Assembly (NCBI GenBank): GCA_023230755.1
Contig: JALNWS010000114.1
Span: forward strand, 1 to 13,786
Direction of reading: 5' to 3'
Length of the DNA: 13,786 nucleotides
Origin: Azoarcus sp.
GTDB lineage: Bacteria > Pseudomonadota > Gammaproteobacteria > Burkholderiales > Rhodocyclaceae
A model generated the notes under the pieces. It was given only the letters and a program-made list of their open reading frames with translations, was not told the origin of the DNA and searched no databases. Below, piece by piece: positions 7,111 through 13,453 of the stretch (positions are counted from its first letter, which is position 1; each line of letters opens with the position of its first letter). The translations under genes were made by a program, and so were the position numbers.

Positions 7111-7889
7111 CGGTTTCGTCAAGCATGAACGCTGACATTGATGCGGTTGCGGCGTTGCTCAAGCGCGCCGAACGCGTGTTGTTCATCACCGGGGCCGGTA
7201 TTTCCGCCGACTCCGGACTGCCGACTTATCGTGGCATTGGAGGTTTGTATCACGAGCGCCTGACCGATGAAGGACTGACGATCGAAGAGGCGCTCTCGGG
7301 CGAAATGATGGCGCAGCGACCGGATATCTCCTGGCGTTACATCGCAGAAATCGAGTCGAACTGCAGAGGCGCGAAGCCGAGCGCGGCGCACTTGCGCATT
7401 GCCGATCTGGAAGCCGAAAAGCCTGGCGTCTGGGTGCTGACGCAGAATGTCGACGGCCTGCACCGCATGGCTGGCTCGGAAAAGGTCATCGATATCCACG
7501 GGTCGGTGCATCACCTGCGTTGCACCGAGTGTCCGCATCAGCGCAGCGTTCTCGATTTTGCGGGTCTCGATATTCCGCCTGCATGTCCGGTGTGTGGCGG
7601 CGTGCTGCGCCCGGATATCGTGCTGTTTGGAGAGATGTTGCCGCAGAAGGGGCTGGATCGGCTCACGCATGTGCTTGAGTCCGGCGTCGATCTGGTCATA
7701 TCCGTCGGCACCACGAGCGTTTTTCCGTATATTTCCGGTCCGGTGTGGTGGGCACAGAAAAAAGGGATTCCGTCGGTCGAAATCAATCCGGGTGACACTG
7801 AGGTCAGCGATCTCGTCGACTTTCGCTTGCGTATGGGCGCTGCGGACGCGATGACTCAGTTGTGGGCGCGCATGCACGAACTGCCTTGA
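7107..7889 (+). CDS. NAD-dependent protein deacylase, sirtuin (SIR2) family
   Basis: This 260-residue sirtuin removes acyl groups from lysines using NAD+, releasing nicotinamide and O-acyl-ADP-ribose. The Rossmann NAD-binding motif is GAGISADSGLPTYR (G29 onward), the nicotinamide pocket has TQNVDGLH, and the catalytic histidine is H131 in DIHGSVH. The structural zinc site is complete: C139, C142, C160 and C163. The later GTTSVFP and VEINPGDTEVS segments are also family-typical. The Y-x-x-R pair that marks succinyl/malonyl-preferring CobB/SIRT5-type enzymes is not evident in the WRYIAEIE stretch, so a deacetylase or another acyl preference is more likely. Its ATG overlaps the stop of the molybdoenzyme gene (ATGA), implying coupled translation. 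Confidence 0.92.
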   Translation: MTVSSSMNADIDAVAALLKRAERVLFITGAGISADSGLPTYRGIGGLYHERLTDEGLTIEEALSGEMMAQRPDISWRYIAEIESNCRGAKPSAAHLRIADLEAEKPGVWVLTQNVDGLHRMAGSEKVIDIHGSVHHLRCTECPHQRSVLDFAGLDIPPACPVCGGVLRPDIVLFGEMLPQKGLDRLTHVLESGVDLVISVGTTSVFPYISGPVWWAQKKGIPSVEINPGDTEVSDLVDFRLRMGAADAMTQLWARMHELP

Positions 7890-7909
7890 TCACGCCCCGT
7901 CTGAGTGGA

Positions 7910-7938
7910 AAGAAAGGGCGCCATTGGCGCCCTTTCTT
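7910..7938. terminator. Perfect bidirectional rho-independent terminator
   Basis: AAGAAAGGGCGCC (7910-7922) and GGCGCCCTTTCTT (7926-7938) form a 13-bp perfect stem with an ATT loop. The A-rich left foot and T-rich right foot give a TTTCTT tail on both strands. It lies 20 bases after the sirtuin stop and 8 bases beyond the stop of the converging large oxidoreductase gene, so it can end both transcripts. Confidence 0.9.
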
Positions 7939-7946
7939 ATTGCAAC

Positions 7947-10900
7947 TTACAGCAGCACGCGCTCAATGCCGCCGCTGTTGGCTTTTGCGACGTACTCGGG
8001 CAGCCAGTTCTCTCCCAGCAGGTGTTTCGCGAGTTCGACTACGATGTAGTCGGACTCTATGCCGCCGGCGTCGTCGGCGTAACGAGTCAGCCCCTGAAGG
8101 CAGCTTGGGCAGGAGGTGAGGATCTTGGTCGGGGCGTTGGGTGCGGTCTCCTGCATCAACGCCACGCCCTTCTCGATCTCTTCCTGCTTGCGGAAACGCA
8201 CCTGGGTGGAGATGTCCGGGCGCGCCACAGCCAGCGTGCCCGACTCGCCGCAGCAGCGATCCGACAGATCGACCCGTGTCCCCATCAACTCGTTGGCCAC
8301 CTTGATGCCGGAGTGCACCTTCATCGGGGTGTGGCAGGGCTCGTGATACATGTAGTTCACGCCCTGGATGCCTTCGAGCTTGACGCCCTTCTCCATCAGG
8401 TACTCATGGATGTCGAGCAGTCGGCAGCCGGGGAAGATCTTGTCAAACTCGTACTTCTGCAACTGGTCCATGCAGGTGCCGCAGGACACGATGACCGTCT
8501 TGATGTCGAGATAGTTCAAGGTGTTGGCGACACGGTGGAAGAGCACCCGGTTGTCGGTGGTGATCTTCTGCCCCTTGTCCTCTTCGCCCGCGGCCGTTTG
8601 CGGATAGCCACAGCACAGGTAACCAGGCGGCAATACGGTTTGCGTGCCGACGTAGTAAAGCATGGCCTGGGTTGCGAGGCCAACCTGGCTGAACAGACGC
8701 TCCGAGCCACAGCCCGGGAAGTAGAACACGGCGTCGGTATCGTTGCTGCCCTTTTGCGGGTCGCGGATGACCGGGATGACCTTGTCGTCTTCGATGTCGA
8801 GCAGGGCACGCGATGTCTTTTTCGGCAGGTTGCCCGGCATCGGCTTGTTAATGAAGTGGATGATCTGGGCCTTGATCGGTGCCTTGTGCAGGGTGGATGG
8901 CGGTGCCTTTACCTGAGACTGGATGAGACCGAAGCGCTTGCCCATGGTGTAGGCGAAACGCTGCGCCTTGTAACCCCATTCGATCATGCCGGTCCGGATC
9001 ATCTTGATCGTGGCCGGATCCTTGACGGTGAGGAAGGCCATCGCCGCAGCCTTGCCGGGATTGAAGGACTTCTTGCCCTGCTTGCGCAGCAGGTTGCGCA
9101 TCTTGATCGATACGTCGCCAAAGTCGATGTCGACCGGACACGGCTTCTCGCACTTGTGGCACACGGTGCAATGGTCGGCCACATCCTCGAACTCGGCCCA
9201 ATGTGCCAGCGACACGCCGCGCCGGGTCTGCTCTTCGTAGAGCATGGCTTCGATCAGCAGCGAGGTGCTGAGCACCTTGTTACGCGGGCTGTAGAGCAGG
9301 TTGGCGCGCGGCACATGGGTTGAGCACACCGGTTTGCACTTGCCGCAACGCAGGCAGTCCTTGATGTCGTGCGCAATCTCGCCGATCTCGGTCTGCTCCA
9401 TGATCAGCGACTCATGCCCCATGAGATTGAAGCTGGGCGTGTAGGCGTTGTCGAGGTTACCGCCGCGCATCAGCTTGCCGCGGTTGAAGCGCCCTTCCGG
9501 GTCAACCCTGGACTTGTAGTCCCAGAAGGTGGCCATCTCGGCGTCGGTCAGGTAGTCGAGCTTGGTGATGCCGATGCCGTGTTCACCTGAAATCACGCCA
9601 TCGAGGGCGCGAGCGAGCGCCATGATGCGATCGACCGCGCGATTGGCGGTCTGCAGCATGTCGTAGTTGTCGGAGTTGACCGGAAGGTTGGTGTGCACGT
9701 TGCCGTCACCGGCGTGCATGTGCAGCGCCACGAACACACGCCCACGCAGAACCTGCGCATGGAGAGCTTCGATCCGCTCGAGCACCGGGGCGAAGATCGT
9801 GCCATCGAAGATCTTGTTCAGGCGCGGCTTGATCTCGGCCTTCCACGACACCCGGATGGAGTAATCCTGCAGGCGATGGAACAGCGTGGGGTTGGCCGCA
9901 CGATTGCTCAGTTCGCCGGCTTGCACACCATAGGTGGCAAAGTGGCTCTCAGCCTCGGCCAGCGGCATGTCGAGGTTGTCCAGCAGCCATTCCCAGCGCC
10001 GGCGCACGGTGTCAATGTAGTTGAGCGCCGCTTCGCGACGATCGCCAATCAACTCATCGGCAGCAAGGTTCGCGTCGCCCTGGTCCAGAGGCAGATCGCC
10101 ACGCAGGAACTTGGCGAGCGCGTCGCACAGATCGAGCTTGTTGCGGGTGGACAGCTCGATGTTGATGCGCTCGATGCCGTCACAGTAGTCACCCATGCGC
10201 GGTAGCGGGATGACCACGTCTTCGTTGATCTTGAAGGCATTGGTATGGCGCGAAATGGCGGCCGTGCGCGAGCGCTCCAGCCAGAAGCGTTTGCGCTGGT
10301 CCGGTGATACCGCGATGAAGCCTTCGGCCCCGCGGGTGTTGGTCATGCGCACCACGTCGGATGCTGCTGCCATTACCGCGCTCTCGTCGAAGCCGACGAT
10401 GTCCCCGATCAGCACCATTTTGGGGCGGCCATGACGCTTGGCCTTGGTGGTGTAGCCCACGGCCTTCACATAGCGCTCGTCAAGGTGCTCGAGGCCCGCC
10501 AGCAGCACACCGGCAGTGTTGCCCGCGCCTCCCGGCTTGAAATAGTCGGTAATCTCGACAATGGCCGGAACCGCCTCGCGAACCTGGCCGAAGAATTCAA
10601 GACAGACGGTGCGGGTGACCGGCGGCATCTTGTGCAACACCCAGCGCGAGGCCACGATCAGACCGTCCGTGCCTTCCTTCTGGACACCCGGGATGCCGCC
10701 GAGAAATTTGTCGGTGACGTCCTTGCCCAGACCGTCCTTGCGGCAATGTGCGCCAGGCATGGAGAGCACTTCTTCACCGAGTGGCGCATAGGTGAAACCG
10801 TCGAAGCGACGCAGCCTGAACCGTGCAATGTGTTGTTCGTGGATTTTGCCGAAGTTGTGATCGAGACGCTCGACCTCAAGCCAGTTGCCGTCCGGCGTGA

Positions 10901-11816
10901 CCATCTTCCACCACGCCAGGTTGTCGAGCGCAGTTCCCCACAACACGGCTTTCTTTCCGCCGGCGTTCATGGCGATGTTGCCGCCCACACAGGATGCACT
11001 GGCGGAGGTGGGGTCGACAGCGAAGACGCGGCCGGCCAGGCTTGCAGCCTCCGACACGCGATCGGTGACAACGCCAGCGCCGGTGCGGATGGTCGCGTAC
11101 GGCGAGTCCATCGGATTGCCGTCGGCGTCGGGCAGGACCATGTCTTCAACGTGGCCGATGGTGATCAGCTTCTCGGTATTGATTACCACCGAATTGGCGT
11201 CGAGCGGTATCGCGCCGCCGGTATAGCCGGTACCACCGCCGCGCGGGATGATGGTCATGCCGAGTTCGATACAGGCACGCACCAGCGGCGCCATCTCCTC
11301 TTCGGTATCGGGATAGAGGACGACGAAGGGATACTCGACGCGCCAGTCTGTGGCATCGGTGACATGCGAAACGCGGGCGTGTCCGTCGAAACAGATATTG
11401 TCGCGCGCGGTGTGTCGTCTCAGCGTTTTCAGCGCAGCTTTACGCTTGCGTGCAGTGACCTCGAACCAGCGTTCGAAATCGGCAACGGCCTGACGCGCAC
11501 GGGCGATCAGCAGGGCGACGCGATCGTTGCCCTGACGGCGCTTCTCCACTTCATTGACCCGATGGTCAAGGGCGTTGATCAGGGCCTCGCGGCGTTCACG
11601 GCTGGTGAGCAGATCATCTTCGAGGTAGGGATTGCGGCGGACCACCCAGATGTCGCCGAGGACTTCGTACAGCATTCGTGCCGAACGACCGGTAACCCGC
11701 TCTGCACGCAATTCGTCGAGAACGGACCACGCGTCTTCACCGAGAAGGCGGGTCACGATCTCGCGGTCGGAGAACGAAGTGTAGTTGTACGGAATTTCTC
11801 GCAGGCGTTGGGTCAT
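7947..11816 (-). CDS. DUF3683-type FAD-linked oxidoreductase with 4Fe-4S and CCG domains (D-lactate/2-hydroxyacid dehydrogenase-like)
   Basis: This is a single 1289-residue chain. Order of parts: an N-terminal DUF3683-like helical region (about 1-150; RLREIPYNYTSFSDREIV), a FAD-binding domain (about 160-330; RGGGTGYTGGA starting at R192), and a long FAD-oxidase C domain (about 400-790; MHAGDGNVHTNLP and GEHGIGITK with H746). Then comes a two-cluster ferredoxin domain with C821, C824, C827, C831 and C883, C886, C889, C893. Two CCG domains follow (C1068-C1069 in LCCGYP; C1188-C1189 in RCCGESG) that resemble heterodisulfide-reductase/GlpC/LldE modules. It should oxidise a 2-hydroxyacid and pass electrons through Fe-S centres to quinone at the inner membrane; the substrate is inferred. 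It is transcribed alone. The start has no good Shine-Dalgarno sequence, but the N-terminus fits the family. Confidence 0.9.
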   Translation of the reverse strand: MTQRLREIPYNYTSFSDREIVTRLLGEDAWSVLDELRAERVTGRSARMLYEVLGDIWVVRRNPYLEDDLLTSRERREALINALDHRVNEVEKRRQGNDRVALLIARARQAVADFERWFEVTARKRKAALKTLRRHTARDNICFDGHARVSHVTDATDWRVEYPFVVLYPDTEEEMAPLVRACIELGMTIIPRGGGTGYTGGAIPLDANSVVINTEKLITIGHVEDMVLPDADGNPMDSPYATIRTGAGVVTDRVSEAASLAGRVFAVDPTSASASCVGGNIAMNAGGKKAVLWGTALDNLAWWKMVTPDGNWLEVERLDHNFGKIHEQHIARFRLRRFDGFTYAPLGEEVLSMPGAHCRKDGLGKDVTDKFLGGIPGVQKEGTDGLIVASRWVLHKMPPVTRTVCLEFFGQVREAVPAIVEITDYFKPGGAGNTAGVLLAGLEHLDERYVKAVGYTTKAKRHGRPKMVLIGDIVGFDESAVMAAASDVVRMTNTRGAEGFIAVSPDQRKRFWLERSRTAAISRHTNAFKINEDVVIPLPRMGDYCDGIERINIELSTRNKLDLCDALAKFLRGDLPLDQGDANLAADELIGDRREAALNYIDTVRRRWEWLLDNLDMPLAEAESHFATYGVQAGELSNRAANPTLFHRLQDYSIRVSWKAEIKPRLNKIFDGTIFAPVLERIEALHAQVLRGRVFVALHMHAGDGNVHTNLPVNSDNYDMLQTANRAVDRIMALARALDGVISGEHGIGITKLDYLTDAEMATFWDYKSRVDPEGRFNRGKLMRGGNLDNAYTPSFNLMGHESLIMEQTEIGEIAHDIKDCLRCGKCKPVCSTHVPRANLLYSPRNKVLSTSLLIEAMLYEEQTRRGVSLAHWAEFEDVADHCTVCHKCEKPCPVDIDFGDVSIKMRNLLRKQGKKSFNPGKAAAMAFLTVKDPATIKMIRTGMIEWGYKAQRFAYTMGKRFGLIQSQVKAPPSTLHKAPIKAQIIHFINKPMPGNLPKKTSRALLDIEDDKVIPVIRDPQKGSNDTDAVFYFPGCGSERLFSQVGLATQAMLYYVGTQTVLPPGYLCCGYPQTAAGEEDKGQKITTDNRVLFHRVANTLNYLDIKTVIVSCGTCMDQLQKYEFDKIFPGCRLLDIHEYLMEKGVKLEGIQGVNYMYHEPCHTPMKVHSGIKVANELMGTRVDLSDRCCGESGTLAVARPDISTQVRFRKQEEIEKGVALMQETAPNAPTKILTSCPSCLQGLTRYADDAGGIESDYIVVELAKHLLGENWLPEYVAKANSGGIERVLL

Positions 11817-11844
11817 TAGTGCACCGAGGTGGCTGCTGCAGGGG

Positions 11845-11874
11845 AATATGCGATTTTAACGAACCGCAGTGCAA
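11845..11874 (-). promoter_or_regulatory. Possible sigma-70 promoter for the large oxidoreductase gene
   Basis: On the minus strand TTGCAC (11869-11874) is followed after 18 bases by CATATT (11845-11850), about 30 bases before the start codon. The match is imperfect and there are overlapping alternatives (a TTAAAA run in the spacer), so this is only a candidate. Confidence 0.35.
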
Positions 11875-11899
11875 CATGCATCAAAAAACAAGACCTTAT

Positions 11900-11925
11900 G
11901 CGTAGTGTGGAATCGCACACTGCGC
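11900..11925. repeat. Inverted repeat between the large oxidoreductase and RidA genes
   Basis: GCGTAGTGTG (11900-11909) pairs with CACACTGCGC (11916-11925) as a 10-bp stem with one G-T pair and a 6-base GAATCG loop. It sits just upstream of the candidate promoter of the oxidoreductase gene and about 60 bases past the RidA stop. On the minus strand a run of six T begins about 11 bases after the stem, so it could be a loose terminator for the RidA transcript. A regulator binding site is the alternative. Confidence 0.5.
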
Positions 11926-11986
11926 TACAGGTGTGTGGACGCCGCTGGTATAGAAGGGTTCCGGCAAGGCGGGTGAGGAAGGCCCT

Positions 11987-12340
11987 TCAAGCGGTCGCGG
12001 CGGTGATTGCGATTTCGACTCGCCAGCCGGGTTGCGCCAGCGCGACAACCTGAAGGCAGGCGCGGGAGGGGGCTGTGCCCGATGGTACCCAGGCATCCCA
12101 CGCAGCGTTCATGCCCGCATAGTCGGCCATGTCGGTGAGATAGATGGTTGCGCTGAGGATGCGCGACGGGCTGCTGCCGATGGACTCAAGCTGGCGGCCC
12201 AGGCTGTCGAGAATCTCCTGGGTCTGGCTTCCGATGTCACCGTCGACCGAGGTCGGGACTTCGACGATGTAAGCGACATCGTTATGAACCACGGAGTCGG
12301 AATAACGGGCAGTCGTGCCCTTGCGCTGTATCGATTGCAT
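11987..12340 (-). CDS. RidA-family protein, YoaB-like
   Basis: A 117-residue cytoplasmic protein of the RidA/YjgF fold. Visible features are ARYSDSVVHND near the start, the TQEILDSLGRQLESIG helix, ATIYLTDMADYAGMNAAWD (closely resembling E. coli YoaB) and the C-terminal APSRACLQVVAL...WRVEIAITA. R93 is likely the counterpart of the arginine that binds the carboxylate in enamine/imine deaminases, and E109 is also conserved. RidA proteins hydrolyse reactive 2-aminoacrylate-type enamines; YoaB-type members are less well defined. The ATG at 12340 fits the family N-terminus, although no strong ribosome site is seen. The open frame continues upstream to 12493 into the neighbouring gene and is not family-like there. 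It lies 47 bases downstream of the YqaA-like gene. Confidence 0.88.
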   Translation of the reverse strand: MQSIQRKGTTARYSDSVVHNDVAYIVEVPTSVDGDIGSQTQEILDSLGRQLESIGSSPSRILSATIYLTDMADYAGMNAAWDAWVPSGTAPSRACLQVVALAQPGWRVEIAITAATA

Positions 12341-12387
12341 GAGAAGGCCGGTTGAGATCGCAAGGCGAATGATTATACCGCCCGTGC

Positions 12388-12789
12388 TCAGTACATGGCG
12401 GATGCGATTACGAGGTATCGCAATCCCTTGCCAAGGGCCATCCAGCACAGGCACGCAAGCCCGTTCAGACGCAGCACGCCGGCTGCCGCGCACAGGGCAT
12501 CGCCAATGACGGGCACCCAGGCCAGCACAAGGCTTGCGCTGCCATAGCGTTGCACCAGGCGGAGACGTTGTGGCACTTCCTTGCGGGGAAGGAGGCGTGC
12601 GAGCGCGTAGGTGCTCATTCCGCCTAGCGTGTTGCCGACGGTTGCGAGGAAGAGGGCCGAAAGGAGCTGTTCCGGGTACTGGTGCAGGACGCCCGCGAGC
12701 ACCAGTTCTGATCCACCCGGCAATACGGTTGCGGAAAGGAATGACGAAATAAAAAGGCCGCCAAGCGCAACGCAGGCCACGTCAAACAC
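12388..12789 (-). CDS. YqaA/DedA-related inner-membrane protein
   Basis: This is a 133-residue, mostly hydrophobic protein of the SNARE-associated/DedA-like fold. It has SSFLSATVLPGGSELVLAG near the start, then GNTLGGMSTYALARLLP, then LVQRYGSASLVLAWVPVIGDALCAAAGVLRLNG, and a GKGLRYLVIA end. These match E. coli YqaA nearly block by block, including the re-entrant-loop-like LPGGSE and WVPVIGD segments. The function is unknown; relatives are linked to membrane lipid translocation and membrane potential. The start is uncertain. GTG at 12789 gives the usual family length and has GGAAG 10 bases upstream. Longer forms from ATG 12837 or 12867 add a non-conserved, non-membrane leader and lack a usable ribosome site. 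It probably shares a transcript with the RidA-like gene. Confidence 0.82.
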   Translation of the reverse strand: MFDVACVALGGLFISSFLSATVLPGGSELVLAGVLHQYPEQLLSALFLATVGNTLGGMSTYALARLLPRKEVPQRLRLVQRYGSASLVLAWVPVIGDALCAAAGVLRLNGLACLCWMALGKGLRYLVIASAMY

Positions 12790-12854
12790 CGGTGCAAGGC
12801 TTCCGGCGGGGTCGGCAAGGCATACCCCATACGCCATTCTCCGAACTCGAATGG

Positions 12855-12884
12855 TTGACGATGGCATATGACAAGTGGGAGTAT
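12855..12884 (+). promoter_or_regulatory. Possible promoter of the PsiF-repeat gene
   Basis: TTGACG (12855-12860) is followed after 18 bases by GAGTAT (12879-12884), about 40 bases before the start codon. The -35 is good and the -10 is poor. The opposite strand of the same stretch contains TGTCATA, identical to a Pho-box half-site. Confidence 0.35.
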
Positions 12885-12911
12885 GGCGGCGCTTTTTTCA
12901 TGTTGATGACC

Positions 12912-12917
12912 AAGGAG
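12912..12917 (+). promoter_or_regulatory. Ribosome binding site fixing the PsiF-gene start
   Basis: AAGGAG lies 7 bases before ATG 12925 and 4 bases before the in-frame GTG 12922. The spacing favours the ATG. Confidence 0.7.
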
Positions 12918-12924
12918 TTGCGTG

Positions 12925-13317
12925 ATGAAGGGATTGATTCTGACGACTGTTGCCGCCACCTTGCTTGCCACATTATCGCCTGCGGACGCTTGGGCCAATC
13001 CGCAACACGAGCGGATGAAGCGCTGTAACCAGGAGGCAAAGACGAAAGCCTTGAAGGGAGCGGACCGCAAGCAGTTCATGAGCGGCTGCCTCAAAGGCAA
13101 GCATTCGACGCCAGCGACGGCAGCGCCGTCATCGGCATCGAAGACTCCTGACGCGGGACAGAGCGCGGCGCAGGATGGTGCTGCCGTGACGAAGCGCGCC
13201 GGTGCGCTTCAGGCCGCGCAGAAAGAAAGGATGAAAGGGTGTAGCCGGGATGCAAGCGAGAAAGCACTCAAGGGCAACGAGCGCAAGACCTTCATGAGCG
13301 AGTGTCTGAAGGGGTGA
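12925..13317 (+). CDS. Exported protein with two PsiF repeats
   Basis: A 130-residue protein with a Sec signal peptide (MKGLILTTVAATLLATLSP, cut probably near ADA or AWA at residues 22-24). The mature part has two copies of a roughly 30-residue PsiF repeat. Copy 1 (29-58) has ERMKRC at its start and FMSGCLKG at its end. Copy 2 (101-130) has ERMKGC and FMSECLKG. Each copy has two cysteines (C34/C55 and C106/C127), suggesting one disulfide per repeat in the periplasm. The 40-residue linker is low-complexity A, S, T, P and G. E. coli PsiF, with the same two-repeat layout, is phosphate-starvation inducible, but its function is unknown. The gene is divergent from the YqaA-like gene. Confidence 0.9.
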   Translation: MKGLILTTVAATLLATLSPADAWANPQHERMKRCNQEAKTKALKGADRKQFMSGCLKGKHSTPATAAPSSASKTPDAGQSAAQDGAAVTKRAGALQAAQKERMKGCSRDASEKALKGNERKTFMSECLKG

Positions 13318-13345
13318 CTGCTGTCTGCTCCGGATAATGCCGGGG

Positions 13346-13378
13346 TGAAAATGGGCGTTCGGCGCTGCTCGGACGCCC
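13346..13378 (-). terminator. Probable terminator of the FHA-domain gene
   Basis: GGGCGTTCG (13353-13361) pairs with CGGACGCCC (13370-13378) as a 9-bp stem with one G-T pair and an 8-base loop. On the minus strand the stem is followed by ATTTTC, a short T-tract. It lies about 75 bases past the stop of the FHA gene, which suits a minus-strand terminator. It also lies 35 bases past the PsiF stop, but has no T-run on the plus strand. Confidence 0.55.
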
Positions 13379-13453
13379 GTGGGCTGATTCAGTATCGAAG
13401 TCGTCGTGATGCAGGCGCACGTGCGTGTCAGATGGCGCGCATTGCGGATGAAC

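Noticed and set aside
5443..7122. 559-residue open frame on the - strand
   Set aside because: It is antisense to the molybdopterin oxidoreductase over its whole length and shows no domain or ribosome site.
7910..7938. Perfect inverted repeat considered as a mobile-element end or attachment site
   Set aside because: Its position between converging stops, the ATT loop and the A/T-rich feet fit a bidirectional terminator; no second copy or target duplication is seen.
7905..9323. 472-residue open frame on the + strand, and a 462-residue one at 10431-11819
   Set aside because: Both lie antisense to the large oxidoreductase gene, whose domains and cysteine motifs are unmistakable. High GC at third codon positions creates long antisense frames. 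The translations show no recognisable family.
12341..12493. N-terminal extension of the RidA-like protein (51 residues)
   Set aside because: It overlaps the YqaA-like gene, lacks family similarity, and the ATG at 12340 yields the standard RidA length.
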